Shown: positions 9,101 to 15,867 of the stretch, one piece after another
How positions within the stretch are numbered: the stretch's first letter is position 1
How the letters are laid out: each line of letters starts with the position of its first letter
Source: a virus
DNA: 20,711 bases
Virus record (IMG/VR): IMGVR_UViG_3300042516_004802
Location: 1-20,711 of that record
Strand: one strand, 5' to 3'
Made by a program: the position numbers and the translations under genes
Notes under the pieces: generated by a model
Database searches by the model: none
What the model was told of the DNA's origin: nothing
Seen by the model: the letters and a program-made list of their open reading frames with translations, nothing else

Positions 9101-12100
9101 GCTTGTACTTTGCTGTCTCCTGATCAATTGACTGAAGCTGCAGTTTCAGCTCGCGTTCTTTTTGCAGTAAATTAGCCTCTCCCTCAGCGCGAACCTTGAC
9201 ATACTCCCTAGCTGCATCAACGATTCCCTGAGCGATTGGGTCAAGACCGGCACCTGCTTTTTGCAGCTGAAGATCGAAGGCGTCAATTGCGTTCTGTTGA
9301 CGCAGCCGATCATTCTCAATTAACTGACGCTCCAGCCCTTGACGCTTGTTGAAAATCTCATCCTCAACAGAGCGACGGAACTCAACAGCTTCGCGCTCTA
9401 GGTCAGTGGCGCGTTTGCGTAGATCATAAATAGTGTCTTCAATGCTCAAGCGAAGATCCTGAGCAGTGCGCTGAACGTCTATACCCTGTTGATTCAAGGC
9501 ACGAATCTTATCAGCAGTTTCAATTGATTTGAGAAGAACCTTTTCCTGTTCCTCTAAAGAAGAAGATGGAGCTTTTGCTTGCTGTGGCGCAATTCTATTA
9601 AGAATGTCTTCTCGCGCTTTTAGCCCAGCTCCAGATATACCGGCTCTCTCTCCAGAGAGCTTTGCGACTTCTGCGGTAAAAGCTTTTCTTTGATCCGATG
9701 TCAGTCCAGCAATTCGCTCACCCAGGCCAACGGTCTTATTTGATTCAATTTTTGCGCCAACAACTTTAGCAACAAGATTGAGAAAGTCGCCAACAGGCCC
9801 AGCAATTAGAGCCTGCATTTGATAATTCAGCTCGGCCCACTTTTTGCTTAAGTTATTTGCAGAATCGCCAAGATCAACAAGATCATTGTATCCCTGAACG
9901 CCGACCTTGCTGATAATTTCAGACTGAATTTGCGCAGCTGCTTGTGTAACTCTTCCCGATTCAATTAGCTTGGAAATATAGTACTCTTGCTGTCTGCTTG
10001 CAAACAAGCCAGCTTCTTTTAACTTATCAAAACTCTCTGTTGGATACTTAAGTGCTCGGCCAGTATCCTGTGCAGCTTGGCTGAGGGTATCAAAAGCAGT
10101 GCCAAGCGCCGTACCAACCAGGGACAAACCAAAGCCAAGCCCACCACCAGCAAAGCCGCCAGCAGCACCGCCAAGGCCGCCGCCAACAGAGGCCCCAATG
10201 CCCTGCCCAAACAGAAGTGGGAAGGCACCACCAATCAAGCCTTCGCTAACTGCGCGACCACCCCTAGGGCCAAAACGGCGAGTCAGAAATTCAGCATCAG
10301 GAGCACGACTCTCAAGCTGACGATCAAGATTCGCGGCAGTTTCACGAAGTTGCCTTTCAAGGCGATCAAAACCCTCTGATGTTGGATCAAGAATTGCCCT
10401 AAATTCCTTGAGAACCGCGCTGAGTGCCTCAAGCTCCCTAATAGATGCAGTCGCTGGCTTGGCCAGTTCCTTGAGTCCAAGCACAGCCTCTGGACCTTGG
10501 GCTACAGCCTGCTCAAATCGACGACCGAAATCACCTGCTCCACCACCTGCTCCACCACCTGCCCCACCACGACCTCCACCGCCAAATCCAATCCCTCCGC
10601 CAAATGCACTGCGGACAGCGGAAGAGATGCGATCAAAGAGATCGGAAACAGACTGGCGAAGTGAACGAGACTGATTTTCAACTTCCGAGCTAGCAACGTC
10701 AATTGTTGGTGGAAGAGCCCTGCCAATACCGGACAACCGACTAATTCTTGCCGGATCTGCCATAAATCCAAAATTCGCAGCAGAGAGAGCAGGGCGACCA
10801 GACGCACGGAACGCATCTTGGGAAAGAACCGATAAACCCCTAGCTTCGGATCTGCGATAAGCCTCCTGAATTCTTTGTTGCTGAACAGCAGTCAGATTTT
10901 GCGATGCAGGAGGCAGTGCCCCGGCCATACGAGAACCAGGAAGTGCTAGCTGACTCTGATTTAGCTTTTGCGTAGCAGCAATAACTTTATCAATAAACTC
11001 TCTATAGTCACCAACAAGTCCAACCCAGGGATCTGGAGTTCTAACTGTACGAAAATATTTCGCAGCGGCAGAAGTGATTTCTTTTTCAAGCTCACCAGGG
11101 CCAAGCTGTCTTTGCGCCGACATAAATGAAGGGATTTCCGCTGCAAGGGCTCGACGGCTTGCAGCTCCGGCTAGATCAGTTGTAATAGCAAAGTCAGGCA
11201 GAGCCCTTAAAAGGTTGCTGTAGATCTCTGGTTGAGTTGTAAGCTCTGCTATATCTTTTCTGAATTGCAACATCATGTTGCCGAATTCAGACGTTGCGCC
11301 AGGCGTGCTAATGCCTCCATTGAAGGGGAGGCTTTTCAAAGGACGAAAACCGGTTGAAGGTCGATTCGTAAACTCAAATCCTTTATTTGTCGCAGTAAGC
11401 GTTTTAATACCTCTTACCAGCTCTTCTTCACCAAAAGCTCTTTCCGTTGCCGCCTGAATCCTAGGATAGGATTTTTGCATTTCTGCAATATATGTGGCAA
11501 CAAGATTTCTGACAATCTCAATCATGAAGCGAGAAGGACTCGCAATGCCAAACACATCTTTAATGGCCTGAGCAGCAGCACTGGCAAAAGTTTTTGCAGC
11601 AGCGGCTCCACGAGAGGCCCCTTTTCTTAGATTTGCGTTAAATGTTTCAGAGATATTTTGGGCAACATCGCCAGCAGCAGGCTTGCCTGTATTAAACTCA
11701 CGAACAATCTTGTCAATTCCCTGCGCAGGAGAAACACCACCAAGGAATTTTTCGCGTGCTGCACGAGCGTTTCTAAGACTTTCAATTGCTTGTTCTAAAC
11801 CTGAGCCAGCTTCGCTGGAGCGTCGCCCAGAGCCACCTTGACCAGCAAGTATTTGCTTCTGAAGAGATACATACCTTCCAGCAAGCCCAACTTGCTCAGT
11901 CAGAGCGTCTAAATTATTCTGGGTAATTACATAATCTTCTCTCTTGGCATTATTTAATGTTTGCTGAAGGCTATTTAACTCAGAGGTTACGTCAACTCCC
12001 TTGCGCTGAAGATTTATCAGTCCCTGCTCAATGATTGCGCCAGAAGCAAGGGTGTAACGAAGACGACGAGGAGTGTCAAGTCCAAGAGTTTCGCCGCCCC

Positions 12101-13805
12101 TAGTCGTTCCACCCCGCACGCCAAAGCCAGGAGGCAGCGCTGGGCCACCACGCATCTTCCAAGCATCTGCAATGGCTTTTTCTTCCTCACGCATCTTTTG
12201 CTGCGCAAGCGAAACAGCTGCTCTTGTTTCATCCTGAAGACGCCTGCGCTCCTCTTCAAGAGCTTTTAATTTTTGCTGGCCTAAAGCAGTTGCAGCTTGC
12301 GTTCCACGACGAAGTTCTTCCGCTTCCTGATCAATGGCTTGTAGTTTTTGCTTTGCGAGCGCAACTGCAGCTTCGGTAGATTCACGATTTGCCTTGGCCT
12401 CCTCAAGCCTTGCGGCAGGAGAACCGGGAATCAAATTGCGAATCCTCTGTCCGCCGGGAGTAACCGTTGAAGGCAGCTCGCCGCTAATCGGTGAAAAACC
12501 AGTTCCAAGAGTACCAAATACTTGCGTTTGCGCTTTTTGTGAGCGATTTGCACGCTCCATTGACATGCGCTGCCTGTCAATTTCACGAGTAATCCGCTGA
12601 GCAGTTAAAAGCTGGTCGTCAGCAAGTGCAGAGGATGCTTCTTCAAGACGATTGCGAAGTTCAAGCTTTTGTGCTTCACCAAGATTGGCCCTGTTGATTC
12701 TGTCTTCGATTCCAGCCTGCCTCGCAAGCTCGTCGCTTACGCGCTTTTGATATGATTCTCTCTCCTTGAAAGCTCTAAGACTTCCCAGATCAGTTGCAGG
12801 ACCAGCAAGTGATTGAATTGAAGACTTTTGCCCTCTTAGCCCAATGCTAGAAAGCTCATCGTTAACAGCAGAAATTACTTCTTCTAGAGCGCGAAACTCA
12901 TTGCTCGTATAAGGAACAAGCGTTTGAATTGCTCTGAGCTGCTCTGCATAAGAAGACAGGGCGGCCTCGCTTTTAACTATTTGACCGTAAGAGCCGACTA
13001 GCGATGAAACCAAATTTCTGGCGCCAGCGATTGAGCTTTCACCGCCAGCCCCAATATTGACTTTGGGCGCAGCAGATGAGAGACCAAATGCAGTTGCTTT
13101 TAATTGCTGTTGCCTAGCCTGAAAGATCTGCTGACCAGCTGCCTGCGAAGCAATAGTAAAACGATTGAATTCGCTTGAGGCAATTCTGGAATTACTAGCA
13201 ACAAGCTTCAGCGCATCTGCTTGAGCGCCAAGTTGGGCAATAGTCGATCCAAGCTGTCGAGTAAGAACTTTGCCGCTAACACCTCTCTCTTGAGACTGGC
13301 CAAGTCTTAGATAATCATCGGCAAGCGTGTTAATTGCTTCAGATGCTCTTTTGGCCGCCCTTGCCTGTTCTACACTTTTAGTTGCGGTTCCAAGCCTTGA
13401 TTCAGATGACTCGAGCTGAGACTGGGCTTTTACCAAGTCACTTTGAGCTTGAGCCAGTCCTTTGATTGCCTTTTGCTGTCTTTCAAGTACCTGATTATAC
13501 GCCTTTGTATTTGGATTTAGTTGATTTAGCTTTGACTGAGCAGAGGCAATTTGCGTTGCATAAGATCCAATTGCATCCCCGGCCCCGTCAATCGCCTTCT
13601 GCGAATTCTTTATTGTGGCTTGGAGTGCTTTTAGCTCAGCATCAAAGCTATCAAGATCGCTCGTTGCCCTTTTAACATTAATATCTAGCGGTGTACCACT
13701 TATTTTTTGGACGACTGCATCCAGCTGGCTAACCTTGCCAATAATTCGATCAACCTTTGATCCCCCATTAACAACTAAATTAATAGAGGCGTCAATTCCA
13801 GCCAC
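6114..13805 (-). CDS. Tail tape measure protein with embedded M15-like peptidase motif
   Basis: At 2563 residues this is a very large tape measure. It is rich in Gln, Ala, Glu, Arg and Leu, with long coiled-coil stretches, including three 25-residue repeats at about 473-547. Residues about 1060-1090 are Gly-rich, and about 1188-1252 form a Gly/Ala/Leu hydrophobic stretch (GLIGGAFPLLFGQGIGASVG). Residues about 1660-1765 hold a His-rich segment: NIHYHF, then RHSAGSQHYRSQGFNAFDIP with His1720, His1726 and Asp1736, resembling the metal site of M15-type peptidoglycan peptidases, though His-to-Asp is three residues longer than usual. FGIASPSRFMIEI and, near the end, GLMGEAGPEAIIPL are typical of tape measures. 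The start is GTG; an in-frame TAG lies just upstream and there is no ATG between. A terminator precedes it. The protein sets tail length and probably enters or degrades the wall at infection. Confidence 0.93.
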   Translation of the reverse strand: MAGIDASINLVVNGGSKVDRIIGKVSQLDAVVQKISGTPLDINVKRATSDLDSFDAELKALQATIKNSQKAIDGAGDAIGSYATQIASAQSKLNQLNPNTKAYNQVLERQQKAIKGLAQAQSDLVKAQSQLESSESRLGTATKSVEQARAAKRASEAINTLADDYLRLGQSQERGVSGKVLTRQLGSTIAQLGAQADALKLVASNSRIASSEFNRFTIASQAAGQQIFQARQQQLKATAFGLSSAAPKVNIGAGGESSIAGARNLVSSLVGSYGQIVKSEAALSSYAEQLRAIQTLVPYTSNEFRALEEVISAVNDELSSIGLRGQKSSIQSLAGPATDLGSLRAFKERESYQKRVSDELARQAGIEDRINRANLGEAQKLELRNRLEEASSALADDQLLTAQRITREIDRQRMSMERANRSQKAQTQVFGTLGTGFSPISGELPSTVTPGGQRIRNLIPGSPAARLEEAKANRESTEAAVALAKQKLQAIDQEAEELRRGTQAATALGQQKLKALEEERRRLQDETRAAVSLAQQKMREEEKAIADAWKMRGGPALPPGFGVRGGTTRGGETLGLDTPRRLRYTLASGAIIEQGLINLQRKGVDVTSELNSLQQTLNNAKREDYVITQNNLDALTEQVGLAGRYVSLQKQILAGQGGSGRRSSEAGSGLEQAIESLRNARAAREKFLGGVSPAQGIDKIVREFNTGKPAAGDVAQNISETFNANLRKGASRGAAAAKTFASAAAQAIKDVFGIASPSRFMIEIVRNLVATYIAEMQKSYPRIQAATERAFGEEELVRGIKTLTATNKGFEFTNRPSTGFRPLKSLPFNGGISTPGATSEFGNMMLQFRKDIAELTTQPEIYSNLLRALPDFAITTDLAGAASRRALAAEIPSFMSAQRQLGPGELEKEITSAAAKYFRTVRTPDPWVGLVGDYREFIDKVIAATQKLNQSQLALPGSRMAGALPPASQNLTAVQQQRIQEAYRRSEARGLSVLSQDAFRASGRPALSAANFGFMADPARISRLSGIGRALPPTIDVASSEVENQSRSLRQSVSDLFDRISSAVRSAFGGGIGFGGGGRGGAGGGAGGGAGDFGRRFEQAVAQGPEAVLGLKELAKPATASIRELEALSAVLKEFRAILDPTSEGFDRLERQLRETAANLDRQLESRAPDAEFLTRRFGPRGGRAVSEGLIGGAFPLLFGQGIGASVGGGLGGAAGGFAGGGLGFGLSLVGTALGTAFDTLSQAAQDTGRALKYPTESFDKLKEAGLFASRQQEYYISKLIESGRVTQAAAQIQSEIISKVGVQGYNDLVDLGDSANNLSKKWAELNYQMQALIAGPVGDFLNLVAKVVGAKIESNKTVGLGERIAGLTSDQRKAFTAEVAKLSGERAGISGAGLKAREDILNRIAPQQAKAPSSSLEEQEKVLLKSIETADKIRALNQQGIDVQRTAQDLRLSIEDTIYDLRKRATDLEREAVEFRRSVEDEIFNKRQGLERQLIENDRLRQQNAIDAFDLQLQKAGAGLDPIAQGIVDAAREYVKVRAEGEANLLQKERELKLQLQSIDQETAKYKLSVEDRVRQMVIQREEFSRDVGKVKFQLERSIGDYVIKVEEYRLAMARRRFDLAVEEGNIAKATEIARQEGLSTPATGKNYANVGGFQGGRQMLHGIPGFAGFDRSHATETNIHYHFAGKNPAETKAVADMLKGYGYQITEFGQYGQRVGRHSAGSQHYRSQGFNAFDIPGSSMGGPMSQIVAGQKKVHALIGDFLYGRSQQAKAGVPTATGASNAASTAAPTAPTAPSMPALPSAPQMVEVNDLLQTYIRLQNDLKSALASNNQLLIEKNSIELAGARFQLEQRALAPLREYSEQNRQLQLEIDNRRVRNRLLMEGANPKIADAEVRVLQIQRDLDSVLTGINVSTNELVKQELKRLKLNPELVDAEFTLTEATLARLIATEQDVKKQEELRSALQKVLDLKNQLSTTATGEANTAAGTTRGIAAQESSFTQQLGQVFADKTEELSTPGIDAARSIVDTFTTGIQDSFKGITGLSTLRERFDLQYEVDQLEKLRSKTQEGTDEYKRYTDQINQAKLKLNEMSNVGVQVKNALSQMMAGIADAFAEMATKIIAKQILMFVWGTALKALGIAASIGSAGATSLPGSMGQATNTGLDTGAGNITDMLGGLAAKGAYFNGGIASFGSGGMFTNSIVSSPTLFRFADGGIRKTGLMGEAGPEAIIPLSRGADGRLGVDATGFSDAISEARDALDEASDAMAQGDGATGLELSGGVSDGYGAMGLKSGEAQGKMSRATAMAVSDSRGAVEMIKRITQENDAKAAAAAASASPETRELYKLLATKDSNTIREITNNQIGSADGTDQFAAGSQQQLAYGDAISAARGVLASEISGGEPDQMQQVGEAGAITNSREFIEKITDRISSPDSSKKAEASAFGDSRNAVGKSSGSQSAISTKETISALMQARDSRETSSAISQTREVLSSVSNMNKEKNMERVMESNVTAITKPLDIKYESQMINNVEYVTVDQYQRGLAEAAERGRALTLSSLKNSVKARRQIGI
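10532..10567. repeat. 12-bp tandem repeat coding a Gly-rich linker
   Basis: Three direct copies of CACCTGCTCCAC on the plus strand, the third with one change (CACCTGCCCCAC). On the coding strand they give the Gly/Ala run GGAGGGAGGGAGD inside the tape measure, a likely flexible linker before the hydrophobic stretch. Such a repeat can change length by slippage without breaking the frame. Confidence 0.8.
12166..12390 (-). repeat. 75-bp tandem repeats coding a coiled coil
   Basis: Three copies with an exact 75-nt spacing, judged from the TTTTGC anchors beginning at 12196, 12271 and 12346 on the plus strand. They code for AAVALAKQKLQAIDQEAEEL, AATALGQQKLKALEEERRRL and AAVSLAQQKMREEEKAIADA. This is a 25-residue repeat with a coiled-coil pattern (Leu/Ile/Ala spacing, charged flanks). 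Tape measure genes often grow by such internal duplication. Confidence 0.85.
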
Positions 13806-13849
13806 TTTGATCGACCCAGACTTCTCATCAGTCTAGCCAGCAAGAGAAA

Positions 13850-13871
13850 AGCCGCCCCGATTGGAGCGGCT
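13850..13871 (-). terminator. Rho-independent terminator after the chaperone genes
   Basis: On the minus strand AGCCGCTCC and GGGGCGGCT pair as nine base pairs with one G-U, leaving an AATC loop, and a run of four T follows (the last stem T plus three). The hairpin overlaps the TAG stop of the T-frame (13870-13872). It sits 44 nt before the tape measure start, so tape measure expression would depend on read-through or on a promoter I cannot recognise. Confidence 0.85.
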
Positions 13872-14115
13872 ATCGACGAGACTGACGCTTGATTTTCTCC
13901 ATCTCTTGCTCTTGTCGCCTATTCTTGATTGCAAAGTAGGCAGACCACAAAAGCATTTCTTCGTCTGTGACTTTAGTTTTTAGTTCAGACAAAGTGCAAT
14001 GAAGAACTTCGGCGAGAGATAGCTGGAAGAACAATCTCCCGTCCGATTCAAGCTCAGACTCAATCGCTTTTGCTATCAGCTTCTGCTTCGTCCTCGCTAT
14101 TAGGACGCAGCGCAC
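13870..14115 (-). CDS. Tail assembly chaperone, T-like part (probably made by frameshift)
   Basis: This frame overlaps the 3' end of the G-like gene and is open downstream of a TGA at about 14122-14124 on the minus strand. Its first usable start is GTG 14115, with no ribosome binding site before it and no suitable ATG. I therefore think it is reached from the G frame. Fused at the AAAA site the product is 187 aa: 122 residues of G followed by 65 in this frame. The C-terminal part (FFQLSLAEVLHCTLSEL, then DEEMLLWSAYFAIKNR) resembles T-domains of lambda-like chaperones, which bind the tape measure while G-domains recruit tube subunits. The acidic 'EEM..W..YF' pattern is the best sign. It ends in the hairpin of the terminator. 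If translated alone it would be 81 aa. Confidence 0.75.
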   Translation of the reverse strand: MRCVLIARTKQKLIAKAIESELESDGRLFFQLSLAEVLHCTLSELKTKVTDEEMLLWSAYFAIKNRRQEQEMEKIKRQSRR

Positions 14116-14434
14116 AAAGGATCAGTTTTTGCAGATCTTCATCAAGGATCTCGCGCTTCAGCACAGGAATGTCGCCTGGGCGGAACAGCTTTTCGCCGTT
14201 CTCATCAAGTGCTTTGGAGACAAGCAGCTGCATTGCAAAGTCACTAGCGTTGTCAGACCTTGCATCTTTTTGCGCCTTTTCACGTTCGGCTGCCGTCAGC
14301 GGCGTAACGTAAAAAACAAACTCATCGCCATTGCTGAGCAGGACTTCCTGCTTGATCGGCTCAAAATTTGCTGCTTTACGAAGACGGTCGATAGCCCTGA
14401 TAGGACCAGTGGCTTGGGCTGGTGCGTTTGCCAT
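14060..14434 (-). CDS. Tail assembly chaperone, G-like part
   Basis: A 124-residue protein between the tube-side genes and the tape measure, the place of lambda gpG. Residues about 28-60 (KQEVLLSNGDEFVFYVTPLTAAEREKAQ) form a strand-rich start with the 'TPLTAAER' turn seen in tail chaperones. A helical body follows (DFAMQLLVSKALDENGEKLF). The C-terminus is acidic (NSEDEAEADSKSD). The start at ATG 14434 has no evident Shine-Dalgarno sequence: the eight bases before it are TTTCCTTT. The last 56 bases overlap the T-like frame, which lies at +1 (equivalently -2) to this one. It is expected to coat the tape measure during tail assembly and to be absent from the virion. Confidence 0.8.
   Translation of the reverse strand: MANAPAQATGPIRAIDRLRKAANFEPIKQEVLLSNGDEFVFYVTPLTAAEREKAQKDARSDNASDFAMQLLVSKALDENGEKLFRPGDIPVLKREILDEDLQKLILCALRPNSEDEAEADSKSD
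14066..14074 (-). promoter_or_regulatory. Candidate programmed frameshift site (+1)
   Basis: On the minus strand the G frame reads AGC AAA AGC GAT TGA. A tRNA on AAA can move one base forward and still read AAA because four A's are in a row, and the next codon is then GCG in the T frame. A second candidate is CTT TGT at 14119-14114: CTT can slip to TTT, as at the known prfB site. A -1 slip is excluded because that frame carries several stops in the overlap. Confidence 0.5.
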
Positions 14435-14488
14435 AAAGGAAACATGGTCAGCCCGAAGCCTACTGCATTATCATCTAATTGACAATAA

Positions 14489-15808
14489 TCAGCGCGTTAC
14501 CTCTTCCCAATCAACATTTCCATAGATGCTGCTGGAAGCAGTGTCACAGGAAACGGCAACAGTAAACGTCTGCGGAACAGAGGTAAAGCTATTCCTCTCA
14601 AGCTGAAGCTCAAAGATCTCTTGGCGCAGAATGTTTGCCATTGAGGTTGACTGGTTAGAAGACGAGAAGTAGCCAGAGGCAACCACGTCACCACCAGTCA
14701 AAGAGGTCGAAGAGATGTTGTACTCAACAGAGGAGTCGTCTCCCCCGCTCACCCAAGTGCCACCAGTTACGGCACCACCCAAAATAACTTCCCACTTGTA
14801 GTTATGACCATTGCCAACCCCCAAAAGAGATGCGGCGGTAGGAATGACGATAGAGGAAAGCTCAGTGGTCTTTAGTCGCAGCGAAACAACTGGATATTTT
14901 ACCCCAGCAGTTGTCAGCGTATAAACTGAATTAATTGCAGTGCCAATCGTTTTTTGCTGGCCGCGCAACTCATAGCCACCTTCAGAAAGAACCGTCGAGC
15001 AGATTTGCTTGAACGTACTGGAGCTAGTAGTAGCTGCAGTATTTGTAATTTCGTAGCGAATCGGCAGGCAAGCAGTTCCAATATGCGTTGTGCTCAAAAT
15101 GTTTGCATGATGAAACTCATGGCAAACAACAGGCTCTCCATTAATTACAAAACCCATGCGCACAGTTCCAACACCAAGCCACTCAATGTCGGTAAACATA
15201 ATTTGCGCTGCATCCACATCAAGCGTGATACGAGAAGCGCCATTGCCATCAAGCTTGTCAACATTCCATCCCGTATCACTTCCGCCGTAAACACCGCCAA
15301 AGCGGCTGATTTTTGTTTCTACAAGAGAACCACTAGTAGAAGTACGGCGAACAAAGCAAAGGCTGTTTTCATCTGCCCCAAGCTCAAGATAGTAGCCGCT
15401 GACGGTATCAAAATAGCCAACGCGCTGGCGAAGCCCTGTTTTCGGCGTAGCAAAAACAAAGCTATTCATCACAAGCAGCGACTTGCCAGGCTGATAAGCA
15501 AAGACTCGCTTAGTCTCGCGCAACACCTGGGAACCAGAAGCTGTTGTTACGGCAAGATCAACAGAACCATGATTCGCATTGAAGCTAGTGGAGCCACTCG
15601 TTGCTGTTGAAGTATTCCAAAGCCCGTTATCAGCAAAACGATGACTGGAATCAAACAGGGTCAACGGCGCAGAAATGCGCAGTCTTCCAAAAGCATCAAC
15701 AGACGACCTTGAGAAACTTGCATCAACAGCAAGGCGTCCTTCATCAGTAGCGCCAATCTCTTTTGCGGCGCCAGTCGGCAAAGTACCGTGAACAACAGCA
15801 TCAGGCAT
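14489..15808 (-). CDS. Phage structural protein of a type common in aquatic phages
   Basis: A 439-residue, beta-rich protein with few charged runs. I recognise the N-terminal pattern VDAFGRLRISAPLTLFDSSH (residues about 37-56), followed by WNTSTATSGSTSFN and AYQPGKSLLVMNSFVF, from predicted structural proteins of cyanophages and other aquatic viruses. Its function has not been settled as far as I know. The middle has RQRVGYFDTVSGYYLELG and GTVRMGFVINGEPVVCHEFHH, and the C-terminus has LQLERNSFTSVPQTFTVAV. The start has a good AGGAG eight bases ahead of the ATG. The gene lies after the tube terminator and before the chaperones, where lambda has nothing equivalent. A tail or capsid decoration, or a fibre-like part, would fit. 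I see no catalytic motif. Confidence 0.75.
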   Translation of the reverse strand: MPDAVVHGTLPTGAAKEIGATDEGRLAVDASFSRSSVDAFGRLRISAPLTLFDSSHRFADNGLWNTSTATSGSTSFNANHGSVDLAVTTASGSQVLRETKRVFAYQPGKSLLVMNSFVFATPKTGLRQRVGYFDTVSGYYLELGADENSLCFVRRTSTSGSLVETKISRFGGVYGGSDTGWNVDKLDGNGASRITLDVDAAQIMFTDIEWLGVGTVRMGFVINGEPVVCHEFHHANILSTTHIGTACLPIRYEITNTAATTSSSTFKQICSTVLSEGGYELRGQQKTIGTAINSVYTLTTAGVKYPVVSLRLKTTELSSIVIPTAASLLGVGNGHNYKWEVILGGAVTGGTWVSGGDDSSVEYNISSTSLTGGDVVASGYFSSSNQSTSMANILRQEIFELQLERNSFTSVPQTFTVAVSCDTASSSIYGNVDWEEVTR

Positions 15809-15832
15809 GACGAAACTCCTAAAAGAAAAAAA

Positions 15833-15850
15833 GCCCCGCCGAAGCGGGGC
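15833..15850 (-). terminator. Rho-independent terminator after the tail tube gene
   Basis: A perfect 7-bp stem with a TTCG loop on the minus strand (GCCCCGC-TTCG-GCGGGGC), followed by eight T's. It stands 18 nt downstream of the tail tube stop and 24 nt before the next start. It is the strongest of the four terminators in the window. Confidence 0.95.
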
Positions 15851-15867
15851 GTGGACTTAACTCAAGC

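Noticed and set aside
14060-14115. Ordinary -1 slippage in the chaperone overlap
   Set aside because: The -1 frame meets TAA and TAG directly after the arginine and proline codons near the end of G, and further TGA and TAG downstream, and it does not lead into the T-like frame.
14954-15610. Plus-strand open frame of 218 codons
   Set aside because: It lies wholly opposite the 439-aa structural gene, with no recognisable domain and no flanking signals on the plus strand.
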